Source: Tachypleus tridentatus (taxonomy: Eukaryota; Arthropoda; Merostomata; Xiphosura; Limulidae). Taken from it: a DNA stretch of 64,000 nt. Position 1 is the first letter of the stretch; each line of letters opens with the position of its first letter. The notes under the pieces were generated by a model that saw only the letters and a program-made list of their open reading frames with translations, did not search any database and had not been told where the DNA came from. Positions 48,858 through 61,060 of this stretch are shown piece after piece. The position numbers were made by a program, and so were the translations under genes. The DNA lies in NCBI RefSeq assembly GCF_004210375.1, contig NC_134834.1, positions 141,703,009 to 141,767,008 on the forward strand. Direction: 5' to 3'.

Positions 48858-50044
48858 CGCACTACATGGATGGTTTTGTTTCATTTGGGAATGTGGACAA
48901 CACTGAAATCCCTCATGACTCTGTGATAAGTACACAGGATATCCTTTCAATAGTCTTAATTAGACTAAGGAATTATATACATAAACATCAATTCACTGGA
49001 TTCACCAGTTTCCTTATTCAGGATCAGTCTTCAGTTTTGAAGGATTGTTAGGACACTCCTAAGATATGGGTATCTCTGCTACCACCTCATCCAGAGATTT
49101 TCTCTTCACGAATGTCTCACTTCAGGGATGGGATGCAACAGTTAGGAATTCCAAGGCCTATGCATGGACAACAAGGCTTACTACACAACATTTTAGTCCT
49201 TCTTGCTCTTAAAGAGGTGGTGACTCATGGTCTGTACTTATTAAGGGAAAATCATAAAGCATCACTCCAACAATTCCATGGTGATGTTTTGCATTTCATA
49301 TCAAGGGCCACCTGGTCCAAGGCTACTCCTCATTTTCAGACTCTGTATTCTCGCTGATATTCAAAACTGACTGGCCCATTTCTCATTAACAGCTACTTCA
49401 ATCCAGTTTTTCTGGATACCAGGCCACGTTGGTATTTGTGGGAATGCGCTTGCAGACATGGCAGCTAAATCTATCTGCTCTGGCACTATCACCACTGTGC
49501 TTATTCCGTATATGGACTATGGTCCTGTATTCAAGGCTCAGCTCCATGCCAGCTGGCAGTTCACTTGGAGTGAAAAACGTGACAACAAGCTTTTTCAAAT
49601 AAAACCCTACGTTGGGCTTTGGCCATCTAGCTTCCGTAAGGTTCGGAAGGAGGAAGTTGTTCTAACTAGACTATGCAATGGTCACAGTTTTTTGACTCAT
49701 CATTTTCTTTTATCTGCAACTGATGCACCAGTGTGTAGTTTGTGTAACATTCAAATCACTATCAGCCACATTTTACTTTCTTGCCATCATTACAACTCTC
49801 AATGACGGCACTATTTTAAACATGTTTTGTCCCAGGGTTTGTCTGTAACATTGGACAGTGTTATTGGTGATGGTGACACTGTCCACCTTGATAAAGTTTT
49901 TAGTTTTTTAATGGCCAATAATCTTTTTAACCTCATTTAAGTGTTTGATATTTATTCATTACACCTTTTTAATTGTGGTTCCCTTTTCAGAGTCTCAATC
50001 TCTCTAGTTCAATTTGACATTGTAAACTGGCCAGAACATTAAAT

Positions 50045-50830
50045 AACTCGACACCAGGACTGGAAAGGCCAACTTCAGGTGATTAACACTGCTGTTTGAA
50101 CTACTCGTTAGTCATCCTGGTGAGTTGTTATTACACTTTTGCTGCATGTCATTTAACACTTTTATTACTTTACCTTTTAGTACTGGCCATAATGACACAT
50201 AACCAGGACAACAAGAAAGACCAACTTCAAGTGACTGACGGTGATTCTTATACTTACCTGTTAGTCTTCCTGGCGGGTTATGATCATTACCATTCTGCTA
50301 CAGGAAGTCCTTTACAACTTTGTAGACTGGATGTCAACATTGGTTTTATGCCATTTTCTGTTTTTAATTGCTGTTTTGTTTTTACCTTTGTTTCTTTTTA
50401 CAAATGTTACTACATTTACTTTACTTTTACCTTTTTACAGGACATTTGGCTAATTTTTATTATGATTTGGCTATATGTCTTTTAACACTTTTCTTATTTT
50501 ACCTTTTGATAATGGCTGTTATGTCAACATAACCCGGAACCAGAACTGGAAAGGCCAACTTCAGGTGACTGACGTTGGTTCTTGTATTTACCTGTTAGTC
50601 TTCCTGGCGAGTTATGATCATTACCATTTTGCTAGAGAAAGTCTTTTACAACTTCTCTTACTCTGCTTTCTCTCTAACATTGTAGACTAGGTGTCAACAT
50701 TGGTTTTATACTTTTTCTGTTTTTCAATTATGTTTTACCTTCATTTCCTTTTATGTATTTTACTACATTTAATTTATTTTTACCTTTTTACTGGACATTT
50801 GGTGCAGATAGCCTAGCTGCTTTGTGCCAC
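50045..50830 (+). repeat. Tandem repeats in the Jockey 3' UTR
   Basis: Three units start with an ACCAGGAC(TGG)/AACCAGAACTGG block at about 50050, 50200 and 50535. Each holds CCAACTTCAGGTGACTGACG (or a variant) and CTGTTAGTCTTCCTGGCG-GTTATGATCATTACCATT. The first unit is about half the length of the other two (about 330 bp). TGGATGTCAACATTGGTTTT and TTTTTACTGGACATTTGG also recur. Confidence 0.88.
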
Positions 50831-50860
50831 AAAACACTAAATCAATCAATCAATCAGACC

Positions 50861-53077
50861 CTGAATATTCTTTCTTGGGACATCTCCTGTCATATCACCT
50901 TGTACTATTTTGCTATGCTGCACAGGTAATAACTGTAGTAATAGAAAAATTGTATCTATTGAAACAAATTCCCTCAACAGAATAGATGCAACATTATAAG
51001 GTTGTCTGATTGACTGGTTCTCATTTTGTAATACTAATGATTTGTTTCAACCAATTATTGGGTCCTGTTGATAGCACTGAATAGGCATCTACACCCTGGT
51101 TTCTGTTTCTGTAGTACCTCTGGAATTGCCCACCTCTTCTGCTTCCTCTTTGGCTATCTCTGTAGAGGCAGCCATGATCTGACATGGTAAAACTGGCTAT
51201 CCAGAAGCTCAAGCTTCAGGCATGAGGTTATACAGTTCTTCACACAGTATTGAGGTTTAACTTCTAGCATTGCAGTATGATTGTCACAGTCATTGCTTAG
51301 TCCTGTGATTTAAAAACAGGAATGGCACACACATCAACAGTGATGTGTGGAAAGAAAGTCAAACCATCTTTGATTAGAAGTGCCAACCATAACTCTTTTT
51401 TAACCTGGCTGTTAGTGTTTTGCATCTTTTACAGTCTCCTTGTATAAGATGGTTTTGTCAACAACTCTTTGATACTTGAGACAATATTTCTTTGACTTCC
51501 TCTAGTTGCTTTGTATCCTTATTCCAATTCATTCCAGTTACCAACTAGTTGTAGTATATTAAAGTTACATTACATATGCTTTTTCAACACTCAGTTGTAA
51601 TCTAATTTGCATATGCCATGCATCACCTTCACCTGAAGGTTTATTTTTGTTGCTATAGAGCTAGAGACATCAGCAGTCATATTGGGTTTTACTGTTTGTC
51701 CACAAGATGCTTTATCATTCTGCTTATGTTCTCAAACCTGTTCTTTTTTCCTGAGACACTTTTCATCAATTCATCTTATCACTATTTCTCATTTCTGAGA
51801 CTGATCAGAGTTTGATCATTCATTATGTCCATCGAGAGTAAGCTTTGAAGTTTTGTTGCCTGAACTAATGTCTTTAGAGATGTTAGATAGTGACATTTCA
51901 TTCATTGAAATCATTCAGTGTCCAAGAATTTATTCCCATTTACCTTGACAAGGTGGGTACAAATTTGTTCTATATTACTTATTCTGATCTCTCTTTGTAG
52001 GTGAAGAATCTTCTGTTAGTCATGTCTAATAATATTTGTTAACAATTCTATTTCCTTAGCTACCAGTTTGAACTGCTTGCTGAAGGACATTGTACAGGCT
52101 GGCATATATAGACCTTCTATACTATTTTATCTTGCATTATTTGCATGATTCAGCAGATTCTTCATCTGGGGGTGCTTGACTAACCCCTGTAGCTATCTTA
52201 ACCACTTATGCTAGATTATACAGATTTGTGAGTATTTTCATTGCTATGCTTATCTCTTCTTTGCCTTTCATAGTTTCCAACTTCTTTTCACAGGATCCCT
52301 CTCTGTGGTAAGTGTTGCTCAGGCAGGTATGCTTTTATCCCACCAATTGTGCAATAGCAACTAATAATGTAGTATAATTTGTACAGGCTGTAACAAGCTC
52401 TGTTGAAATGAGGTGTTCTATAAGACCACATGTAGAAGTTGACTGGGTAATATTACTATATTGTGCTGTACTGCCATTCGTGGGCTGTCATAAATGATCC
52501 TGCCCTTCACTGCCAATCATTAGGTTGAACAGATCTGGGTCAGTTTTCTTTTAAAAGTTTAGGGAACTTGGTTCACCTATTGCACTGTTTCCAGAACAAT
52601 TTTCTTGAGGATTTCTCAGTGTGCATTACAATGCAGGTTCTACAAATAGAGCTAGGGAGTTCTTACCACATCTGGTTTTCAGTCACTGAGATGGTAGACA
52701 GAGGTTTTCCATCAAAGTGTTAGAGTGAATATTTCACATTTTTGGAAAATTAGGTAAAGTTGGGGGGCTTTCCTGGCCTGATTGCTGGATGTTTTCCCCA
52801 GATGTTGGCAAGAGCAGCACCATTCTACGCAGGAGAATGCTCATAGTACTTGTTCAGATTTGACAGTCAACTATTCAGTTGGATTAAGCATGGTTCTTTT
52901 TTTGTTTGATATTGATTCGGTACATTTTTCACAGAAGAAGGCCTACTGTTTCCTCATTATCCAGAATACACAGTGGTCCCATCATGAGTCCTTGGTTGAG
53001 CACAGTTTGTTCCACATCCTTTCCATAATTTTGGAGACAAGTGGAATTTACCTTACACACTTAGTTGGGAAGTAAGA
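50861..53077. other. Unassigned DNA
   Basis: No firm feature. A short minus-strand frame (51212-51021) has an arginine/glycine-rich RGSRRGGQFQRYYRNRNQG segment that recalls RNA-binding tails of retroelement Gag proteins, but nothing around it confirms this. Other frames are uninformative. Confidence 0.3.
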
Positions 53078-53246
53078 ATGTGTGTTCCGTGATGATGAGA
53101 AAACCAACTTGTAGAGAAAAATATATATGTAAGAACAGCTGGTATGGGTAGAGAAAACTCTATGTAGAGGACAAACAATGTTTTGATCTTGTTTGCTTCT
53201 CTACATAGAGTTTTCTCTACCTATACTAGCCGTTTTTACATATATA
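53078..53246. repeat. Short Penelope-like fold-back
   Basis: GGTAGAGAAAACTCTATGTA-GAGGACAAAC and GTTTGCTTCTCTACATAGAG-TTTTCTCTACC are inverted around TGTTTTGATCTT. The left flank on the minus strand reads ATATATTTTTCTCTACAAGT-TGGTTTTCTCATCATCACGG, the terminus seen at 2.1 kb. The hammerhead-like region is deleted in the centre. Confidence 0.8.
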
Positions 53247-53789
53247 AGGATGTGTGTTCATAATTCCAGACTGGATTAGTTATGTTTACTCATGTTGAGT
53301 AAGATGTACAAGATCCTGTCATTAAGTGGGGTGTAAAAGACTGAAACAAGCTAGAAAAATGAGACCAATGCTTAGATGGGCAAAGGAAGAAACCCTGGCA
53401 GTTGAGTTATAGTGTTAATGGAGGTAAGTATTATTGGAAATAGATTTTTGATTTAAGAAAATGTTAATTTGTAGTTAGTGCAGTATTAATTTGGTTAATA
53501 TTTAACTTGTATTGCTATGGTGTATACCTCTCACTGATGGGTTATTTTAATTACCTATTGAAAGTAATTCAACATCCAGCTCAAGTAACAATAATAAATT
53601 AATGTTTTTACTACTTAAACATGTACTGTCATAAATTTGTTGTAAGCATACATTGCAAATGACTAATGTAAAACAATTCAGCATGTACAAAAGAACTGCA
53701 ATAGCTCACATGTTGATTGAGCCACTCTCTGTCTTGAAATCACCATACATTCTTTGAGTATTTGATTTAACAATGCACAATTCTATTTC

Positions 53790-55560
53790 TATATCATGCC
53801 ATCAGAAGAGGGATGAAGAACTATTGTCCTAGTCATTTTAATTGTACAACTTACACAATTCTGCAAACAAGCCTGATTCAGAATTTCATCTCTAATCTGA
53901 TTGGAGCTCCATAGAAACACCAACTCTTGAGACAAATTTCTTATGTGAGTCTTCTCAAAAGAGTTTAGGGATAGCACATGCTTCTGGTCTATCAGTGAAG
54001 TCATTTATCACATCCAAGCTGTACCAAATTCCACTGTTACTTTGTGAAAGAGGGTCAAGCACAGCAATAGCAGCTCTCTCCAGTGGTATTCCAACACACT
54101 ACTGCTGTATCTGCTCTTGCTTTTTCTTTTGTGGTTTTTGGACCATTTTGGTTCTCAGAAGAGTTCATGTTTTTTACACCAGTTTTTCCACAGATTCTCA
54201 GCACTAAACATAGCAGAAGCATCTTTTATTAATTTCAGTGTCTTCTTAACACTGAAGTGTCCAATTGTTGACATATTTTGAAGATAACTAGTATCTTCCC
54301 ATTTTTGACATAATAGGTCCTCTCATGAGCATGAGGAATACCACTGTTTCCAAGGCATAATTATTTTCTAGCTGTATGATGCATTGATTTACTATGAGGG
54401 TCTCTCTGCATTATTCTTGAGACACTGAATAATTAGTTTCAAACTTTTATCCTTTGCCTGAGCAACTTTCAGTTGGGTGTTGGATCACATAATTATTTTT
54501 TGATGTGGATGTCACATCTCAAATTAAATTTTGCCTGTATATGAAACTGGCTGTCTTTTCTATCTTGTGCTTCACTCTTCACACATTTTTCTCCACTCAT
54601 AATTTACACATGATTTTTCAGATAATATACCAGTATATTCATGATTCCATCCAGAGTTATGTATAATATTAAAATTGTACTTTTGGAGTTTTTGGAGCTG
54701 TCTTGCTATTTGGTCTTCTTCATTAAAAAAATTCAGCATTCACTTTAAAAGTTACATGATCTGTTTGGAGATCTGTATCAATATGTAAATAATGTTGTAA
54801 GTGACTTAGGGCTTGAACAACACTTAGTATCTTCTTTGGAATGCACAGTACCATCTTTTTTTTTTTTGCATTTATTGTCTTATTATAATAAGCAACCACA
54901 TTTTCCTCTCTATTGTTTTTGTGAAAAAACTACTCCCTCTGCAAAATCACTGGCATCTATATCTAAAATGAGGGAACTTCTAGAGTTAGGCATTACAGTA
55001 CAGCAGGAGTATTGGTCAATTCCATTTACTTTAGCCTGATTCTCATGTCCTTATATAGTATTGGAACTATATCATAATCTGCAGTGCAACAAAACTTATT
55101 TGTGATATAGCAATATTTGTAGAGTGTGATATAACATTAGAGAAATATTCTACAAAATAACATTAGTAAGAGCACAGTTCAAGAAATATCTTTCCTTCGT
55201 GCAGGTTTTTTGGTGTTGGCCAATTCTGTACAGAGTGAATTTTAATGGATCTATAGACACTCCTTTTCTGCTAACTATGTATTGCAGGTAACTCTCCTAT
55301 TGATGGAATGATTCACACTCCTTGGTATTCTGCTGTATAAAACTACTGACTGATTGTGAGTAGCTCAGTGGTAAGTCTGAAAATTTGTGTTGCTGAAAAA
55401 CAGATTTTGATTCCATGGTTGACATAGCACAGATAGCCATTGTGTAAATTTGTGCATGACAACAAAAAAACAAGGTTGATATGTATACTTGATAGCTGTT
55501 ACAGTTTTCTGCTGAAAAGCTACTTGATGTTGTCAAGACTGGTTGGCCCTTTGGGATGGG
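53790..55560 (-). pseudogene. Ty3/gypsy-type pol fossil (RT end, RNase H, integrase)
   Basis: The element is read on the minus strand, high to low coordinates. Around 55230-55000 is the RT C-terminal stretch with an NWPTPK-like region; near 54960 LILDIDASDF is the RNase H start. 54900-54600 has KTINAKKKRWYCAF and DQIARQLQKLQKYNFNIIH, the usual end of the domain. About 54250-54200 has GHFSVKKTL of the integrase zinc-binding region, and 53950-53790 has LVFLWSSNQIRDEILNQ with a final LHPSSDGMI, the 'HPQSDGQ.ER' position of the integrase core. Multiple stops and frameshifts and a SINE insertion make it inactive. No LTRs were located. Confidence 0.85.
55346..55472 (+). mobile_element. tRNA-derived SINE, family B, inside the gypsy fossil
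   Basis: GTGAGTAGCTCAGTGGTAAG (A-box), a B-box-like GATTTTGATTCCATGG, GACATAGCACAGATAGCCAT and TGTGTAAATTTGTGC followed by A-rich sequence match family B. It lies in antisense to the gypsy pol reading. Confidence 0.75.
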
Positions 55561-58500
55561 CAAGAAGAGAGATGACTTGTTGCTCTGGAATATTGTTTCA
55601 AACTGAGCACAGTAAGTCTCCCATTATACCTTCCCATCATAGTCCATTGGTTTATTAATTGACCTATGTTCAACTGGCTAGAATAATTCTGGATTGGGTT
55701 GTTTTGTGACTGGAGTAGTTCAGAAAGATCTTGTAATCACAGATTGCTTAGCAGGAGTGATAACATGTGTAGACCATATTTAGTAGGTAATGGTGACTTG
55801 TGTTGAAATTCTTTGGCAAATGCAGAAAGTGGATCTTTTCATTTAATAGTTCTTTTTCTAAGTGTTTTATTCTGTGATTGAAATTATATTCTGACTCATT
55901 TACCTTCTTGTTATGATCTTTCTGCACATTATTAATGTATTTTTGTACTTTATTGGTGTATTTTTAACTTTAATTTTCTCATTAGTCTTTCTGTACTTTT
56001 AGATGTTCTATTGTATTTCACATTTGACTTCACTGATGATCTTGTGTATTTCTTCACTTGTGTTGTATTCTGTCTGTACATCTCTAATAACTTTGTTTAA
56101 ACTGTTTTCATTATCTGGTAGTGAAGTACTGAACATGACAATACATTGTGAATCAAGCCTGTGCTCAAGTTAGCTAGCATGTATACATAAAAATGTGCAT
56201 AATTTTTTTTAGAGATGTCATTTTTCATTTTGCACATATCATTTATAAATACACTACCATCACTGAGGTGCACTAAAAACAGGTATGTCTACTTATTGCA
56301 CACTGTGAAAATGACTATTTCTTTTACATAGACACTTGCATTGTGCTTAAAAAGAAACAAATCACAATTAGGAATGTAATGATACATTTAATTATTGATA
56401 GATTACAATAATAGATGTCTCATTGCATTATTGGTAAATTTCAGAATTTATAAAAATTACCAATAATACCTTCAGTTATTAATGTTTATTTATAAACTTC
56501 ATTAATTTCTAAGTTCTTTTATTTAAACCATTTCTTAGTAATTTCCCTTTGTTTAAGACTGGTTTTAATGTTTCTACTCTTCTTTAACCTGAAGAGCTTA
56601 TTTGTCACATCCACCATTAGCAGTGTTGCTTGTACAATGGACCAAACCTCTATTGGAGAATTAGAAAATATTATAATTCAGATTTTATTATGTGTATCTT
56701 TATGAATATTAGCAATCTTTCAGTAAATATGAAAAGTGTGTTGTGTAAGAAGTTCAGATTATTTTAAAAATAAAATATTTGCATGAAACACTAATTTCAT
56801 GATAGGGACAACTTCTATCTATTTTAATTTTAGAGTTTCATATTTTATTTGCACAATCTCTAGAATTTCCTTAAATCAACCTGAGAAGTATTTTTCAGTA
56901 ATGTATATTTTTGTCTGTAGATTCTTTTATACAAATAGCACATACTTGAATCTTCTATTTTTGATGAAAACCTAGCACATGGATCTTATACTGAGCTTAT
57001 GAATTTTGATGGAACCAATAAACCCACCATAATTTGAAGTGATACTGAGTAAAACATTGAAAGTAAAGTAATGCCCATTCTTATCAAAAGTGATTTGGTA
57101 CAGAATGACTGGTTTAGGTTTAAAGATATTGAAAGGTAGATATAAAAAGTCCAAAACTGAACATTTATACAAAAGGATTATTGAACTCCATAGTGATCAA
57201 TCTCCTAACATTCAAAATTTGTCAAATAGCTTTATGTTTTTGTGTAACAAGTGTTGATTGTGAGAGTATTTTCTGTACAAAGCAAGCTCAAGGCAAAATT
57301 CAGGTATTCTTTGAGAGCTAAAGAGATTGTTTAATGAGAATTGTAATGCTAGACCCAGAAATTTTATGCTTCAAATTCTATAAATAAAAAAAACAAAACA
57401 ACAAACAGAAGAAGGGTGAGGCTTTCACAACCATACAGACAGAGAATTAAGAAAATTACATAAATAAATGTGTAAATTGTGTGTTTTTGTAGTACTTCCA
57501 TAAGGCCAAATGCATAAGAAGGTAGTAGTGACACATTCAAACTTATAAATGGTTCAATCACTTCATAAACCAGTATACAAATCCTCGTCCTTGATACTGA
57601 ATTAGTGACCACCTTTGGAAGGTACTGATAGAAGTGAAATTTCATCATTGCCTTACTGATTATGGCAGAAATTATTTTGAGCTATTCCTGATTGTTAAGC
57701 CCTGCAAGATAGATCAGGGTTTTTATTTTTTATACTTGATTATTGTATTTCTCCAATATTGAATGTTCAGGCTTATAATCCTAACCAAACTACACATTCA
57801 GGCTCAGTTGAACATCTGTGTGATAATGAATGATTGAGCTGTCTGACATTTCACCCATCTTAATGACATTTGATGATATATTTACCTCTACCAATTCTGT
57901 ACTTCCTACTTCGTATAGATGTGGTCTTGCACTGAATGCTGTTCCACTAGTTAACTGCACACTTCCTTGATGTCACATTCCATGGGCTTCCTCTTTTTGA
58001 TGCTGTTTTTGGATAGGAGCAGATCTTTGTAATCTCTTTCTTTGCACTAGCATCTCCACAATTTTTGCTGTGGAATTTTAGCTCTTTATGATTCAGAAAG
58101 GTGAGTAATGTTGCTGAAGATAACATTTTCCTTACCTGAAAATCTCTCTTGGATAGATACTCACCTTTGTACATCATCTCCAATCCTTCCTTTCCATTTC
58201 TGCTGAATTTAGTTTGCCTTGTCAATTATGATCCTATGTTTACACAGGGAGAATACTGTGCATGGAGGATATGTTGCCCTACTATTGATAAAGGATTATA
58301 GTCTAATGATTACTACATCATAGTCTGACACAATGCATGTTCACACATGTAAGAGTGGAAATTTTATTCAAGGCTGGTGTCATGTGCAGGTATGTTTTTG
58401 CTCGTAGTAGTCCTACAAATTCTGTGTTCACTTGTAAAATGTGCATGGATTTATTCTGGATTTCATAAAAATGAAATAAAACATTAATTGTACCATTTAT

Positions 58501-58789
58501 ACTGACTCACTTAGCTCTTCAAAGAACCTTGAATTACATATTTTTTTCTGTTCCATATTCAGAAGTGAAAAGCCCATTTCTCAGTTTTATCATTGCTTAT
58601 CTCATTTTTGTGGATCAATGAACATGTTGGTGGCAGAATGAATAAACTTGTACTAAGCAGATCTTCAATGGTAATATCAACCTTCTTTTTATTTCTTATA
58701 ACTGGGAAGGATTCATACCAGTTAGCAAATGATTTGGGGTTAGAAGAACTTTAAAAGCTTTTCCATACACAACCTGCTGATTAGTCATC
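55561..58789. other. Unassigned DNA, possibly decayed gypsy 5' part
   Basis: If the fossil at 53.8-55.6 kb were complete, its protease and gag would fall here on the minus strand, but no motif survives that I can identify. The 92-codon minus-strand frame 58225-57947 (many Lys/Arg/Ser) has no recognised domain. Confidence 0.3.
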
Positions 58790-59050
58790 TAGTTTGTACA
58801 ATATTTCAAGAGAGGACATTGTTCTGACTAGACTCCACATGACATATTTTGACACATCATTTTCTTCTACAGAGCAGTATATCAAAGACAACTGTGCATT
58901 TTACTTTTATACCATCATTATAACACTGAGTGATGGAATTGTTTGTATATATACAAGTTTGGGTTACCCTTTTGTGATTGTGCATTATAAATGTTAAACT
59001 TGAACATGTTTCAACTAATTATTAGCCATAGGCTTTTTAATTCAATTTAA
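58790..59050 (+). pseudogene. Second, degraded Jockey-type LINE 3' fragment
   Basis: ISREDIVLTRLHMTYFDTSF aligns by eye to KEEVVLTRLCNGHSFLTHHF of the 49.6-kb copy. Both continue at DNA level with ACTCATCATTTTCTT/ACACATCATTTTCTTCTACA, then ATACCATCATTATAACACTG against TGCCATCATTACAACTCTCA, and then ATTATTAGCCATAGGCTTTT TAA. The fragment ends about 190 bases before the UreG exon. Confidence 0.75.
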
Positions 59051-59242
59051 ATTTTTAATATTTTTCTTTTTTTGGAAAATAAAGATATGTTTTATATAGT
59101 GTAATTCTTAGTATACATGTATATATATTTATATTCTTCAATGAACTTTATATTACTATTGTCCAAAATAAAAAAAAGGTTTGTAGAATTAACCAACTCC
59201 AATAAAACATGTGAATTTTTTTTTGTATTTTCCATTGCACAG

Positions 59243-59376
59243 TTGGATCTATGCAACCTGTTCATGGTTCTCATCATGGGCACAGTCATGAACATGATCA
59301 TACACATGAACATATGGAAACACCTGGAAGTTACTTGAATAGAGATAAATACAAGGTCCGAGAGGATTGGAATCAG
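59243..59376 (+). CDS. ureG: Urease accessory protein UreG, histidine-rich N-terminal exon
   Basis: The pyrimidine-rich acceptor TTTTCCATTGCACAG ends at 59242 and the donor CAG|GTGAGT starts at 59377. The in-frame reading is GSMQPVHGSHHGHSHEHDHT, then HEHMETPGSYLNRDKYKVRE and DWNQ. UreG of fungi and plants starts with just such a histidine-rich metal-binding segment, followed by 'METPGSY..R ... R.F..RAFTIG(I/V)GGPVGSGKT'. The exon stops immediately before the expected 'RAFTIG'. UreG is a GTPase that works with UreD/UreF to deliver nickel to urease. The P-loop and later motifs are not in this window, so the intron is at least 4.6 kb. A histidine-rich stretch alone could come from a zinc transporter, but the METPGSY block argues for UreG. 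The overlapping frames at 59092-59338 are shadows. Confidence 0.75.
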
Positions 59377-60189
59377 GTGAGTATATTTACTAAAGTCTAA
59401 AAGTTTTTCATAGTTTGAACAAAGTTTGAAATCTCATCCTAAAAATACTTCAAATATATTGTGGCTGATGATGCTGTTGTTCAAAAGCACTTACGAATAT
59501 TGTTAAAATTAGAAAATTAATATGTTTTTACATGAGTGAGGTGAAGGGTAGATTGATGATTTTTTTGTTGTTTGTGAAAAATTGATGCCACTACCATGAC
59601 ATTCTTTTCTGTCATTGTTCACAACAAAATTGGTCATAGGATACCCATCTTTCTTTTTATATACTTTTACTCTGTATCGTGTATCTACATTTTTGTCTTT
59701 ATGCTTATATTGTGTGAGGTCTGAAATTTTTCACAGATTATTGGTCACTTATCCTAGTAAGTGTCACGATTGTGCCTTAGAAGTGTGTCACACATCTTGC
59801 TGTCATTCAGCTTTAGAGCTGTTGTCTCTCTAACTAATTGGGATCTTTTGTCTCATCTGCCATATCCATGTCTTCATACACTTAAGAACTTAGGGGTTGA
59901 TGTACCCAAACTGTCTTACCATTGAACTGGTTCCCTCACTTAGTTTTGCACCACTGTTTAGTAGAGATACTAGGATATGGCCTTTGACATCTACAGCCAA
60001 TTACTTAGAACTGTAAGTGGGAGCTGAGGAATCTGGGAGCACCCATAATCCCACCAATATTCATATTAACATTGGTGTGTAACAGGCAGGTCAGTCAAAG
60101 CATCTAGCCCTCCTAAATAATCCCAAATATATAAGCTATTTGATTTGGTTATCATAGAAGTTTATGCTTCTACACAAGATCACAGTTGA
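59377..60189 (+). other. UreG intron, unassigned
   Basis: No feature recognised; the plus frame at 59615-59833 is uninformative. Confidence 0.4.
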
Positions 60190-61060
60190 GTTGCTCTATG
60201 GTGATATACAGAAATGTTATGATTGGAAAAAATCATCAAACATGCTTTGTTACAGGTGATTTAAATGCCAAGTTTTGCATAGCAAAATTTAGAGATAATC
60301 TGAGTCAATATAAACTTGGTTCATAAGATGAGAGAGCTGATAAACTCTTGTAGTTCTGCCAACACAATGATCTCTTGATAGTTAACACCTTTAAACAACC
60401 TGTAAGATTATTGTCGATATTCACAGGAACCAAACAGACTACATGATGATAAAGCAGTGCTTTAGATACTGTTTAAAGAATATCCATACTTGTCCTGGTG
60501 CTCTTGTAAATTCAAATAATAACTTCCTGTTTATGGTAAAAATTAATGTTAAATAAAAATCTTAAAGGAAAAGAACATTCATGAACAGTTGGATGTAAAC
60601 AGACTTGAAGAAATTGGGAGAATCTGTGCTTTAGAGGTCAATAAGAGATACAAGCTCCATGTATTGGAAGAAATAGAACAGGTAGAGAATGTAAAGGGAG
60701 GTAACCAATGAAAGAAAAGTATGTTTCACAAAAAAAAAGTCAAGAGAAAAGAAAGATTGGATGATGGATGTATCAAAAGGTGAATCATTAATTTATTTAA
60801 AAATGGATTTAAGGACAAAACGCAGATGGATGGAAAATTCTATTTGAAAGAAATGCATGCAGTAATCAAAGATGTGACTTGTACAATGACCCTAATTTTA
60901 GAGAAACCAGAATGATAGAGGGAGACACTAGATCAAGCATTATATGTACAGAAATTGAGGAAAACAGGGAAGCACTAGGTATTGATAAGGTAACAACAGA
61001 ACATCTATAGGCCCTGAATGAGTCAGAGATAAAGATTTACTGGCTTTTTTAGTTTAGAAT
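60190..61060 (+). pseudogene. RTE/craft-type LINE fragment (endonuclease and start of RT)
   Basis: VTGDLNAKFC at about 60255-60285 corresponds to the endonuclease 'GD.NAK.G' motif. ERADKLL*FCQHNDLLIVNT at about 60330-60390 matches 'RG..L..FC..N.L.I.NT', and an IFTGTKQTT-like block follows where the family has 'YTW.SPDG...NQID'. At 60950-61010 EENREALGIDKVTTEHL corresponds to 'A.G.D.I..E.L' at the start of RT. Frameshifts and stops are frequent. Confidence 0.75.

Larger units (their letters stand above)
48180..50860 (+). pseudogene. Jockey-type LINE, RNase H to 3' end
   Basis: 48180-48740 is badly decayed coding sequence. From 48860 a DGFVSFGNVDNTEIPHDS stretch fits the start of the RNase H domain. 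At 49400-49470 IQFFWIPGHVGICGNALADM-AAK is the classic RNase H end. The open 115-codon part (49458-49805) then shows VVLTRLCNGHSFLTHHFLLS and APVCSLCNIQITISHILLSC, a C-x2-C ... H-x4-C zinc-binding tail of Jockey-group elements. FSFLMANNLFNLI ends the ORF near 49940. A repeated 3' UTR follows, then a terminal GCAGATAGCCTAGCTGCTTT-GTGCC and an (AATC)n tail at 50840-50858. Stops, shifts and a SINE insertion show it is inactive. Confidence 0.88.

Noticed and set aside
49112-49357. 81-codon ORF as an independent gene
   Set aside because: It lies within the decayed Jockey coding region and shows no conserved domain of its own.
57364-57648. 94-codon hydrophobic minus-strand ORF (possible membrane protein)
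   Set aside because: The hydrophobic run comes from AT-rich sequence; no start context, neighbours or family match.
59092-59338. Two 73-codon ORFs on opposite strands
   Set aside because: They overlap the UreG exon in other frames; the spliced frame has the recognisable METPGSY block.
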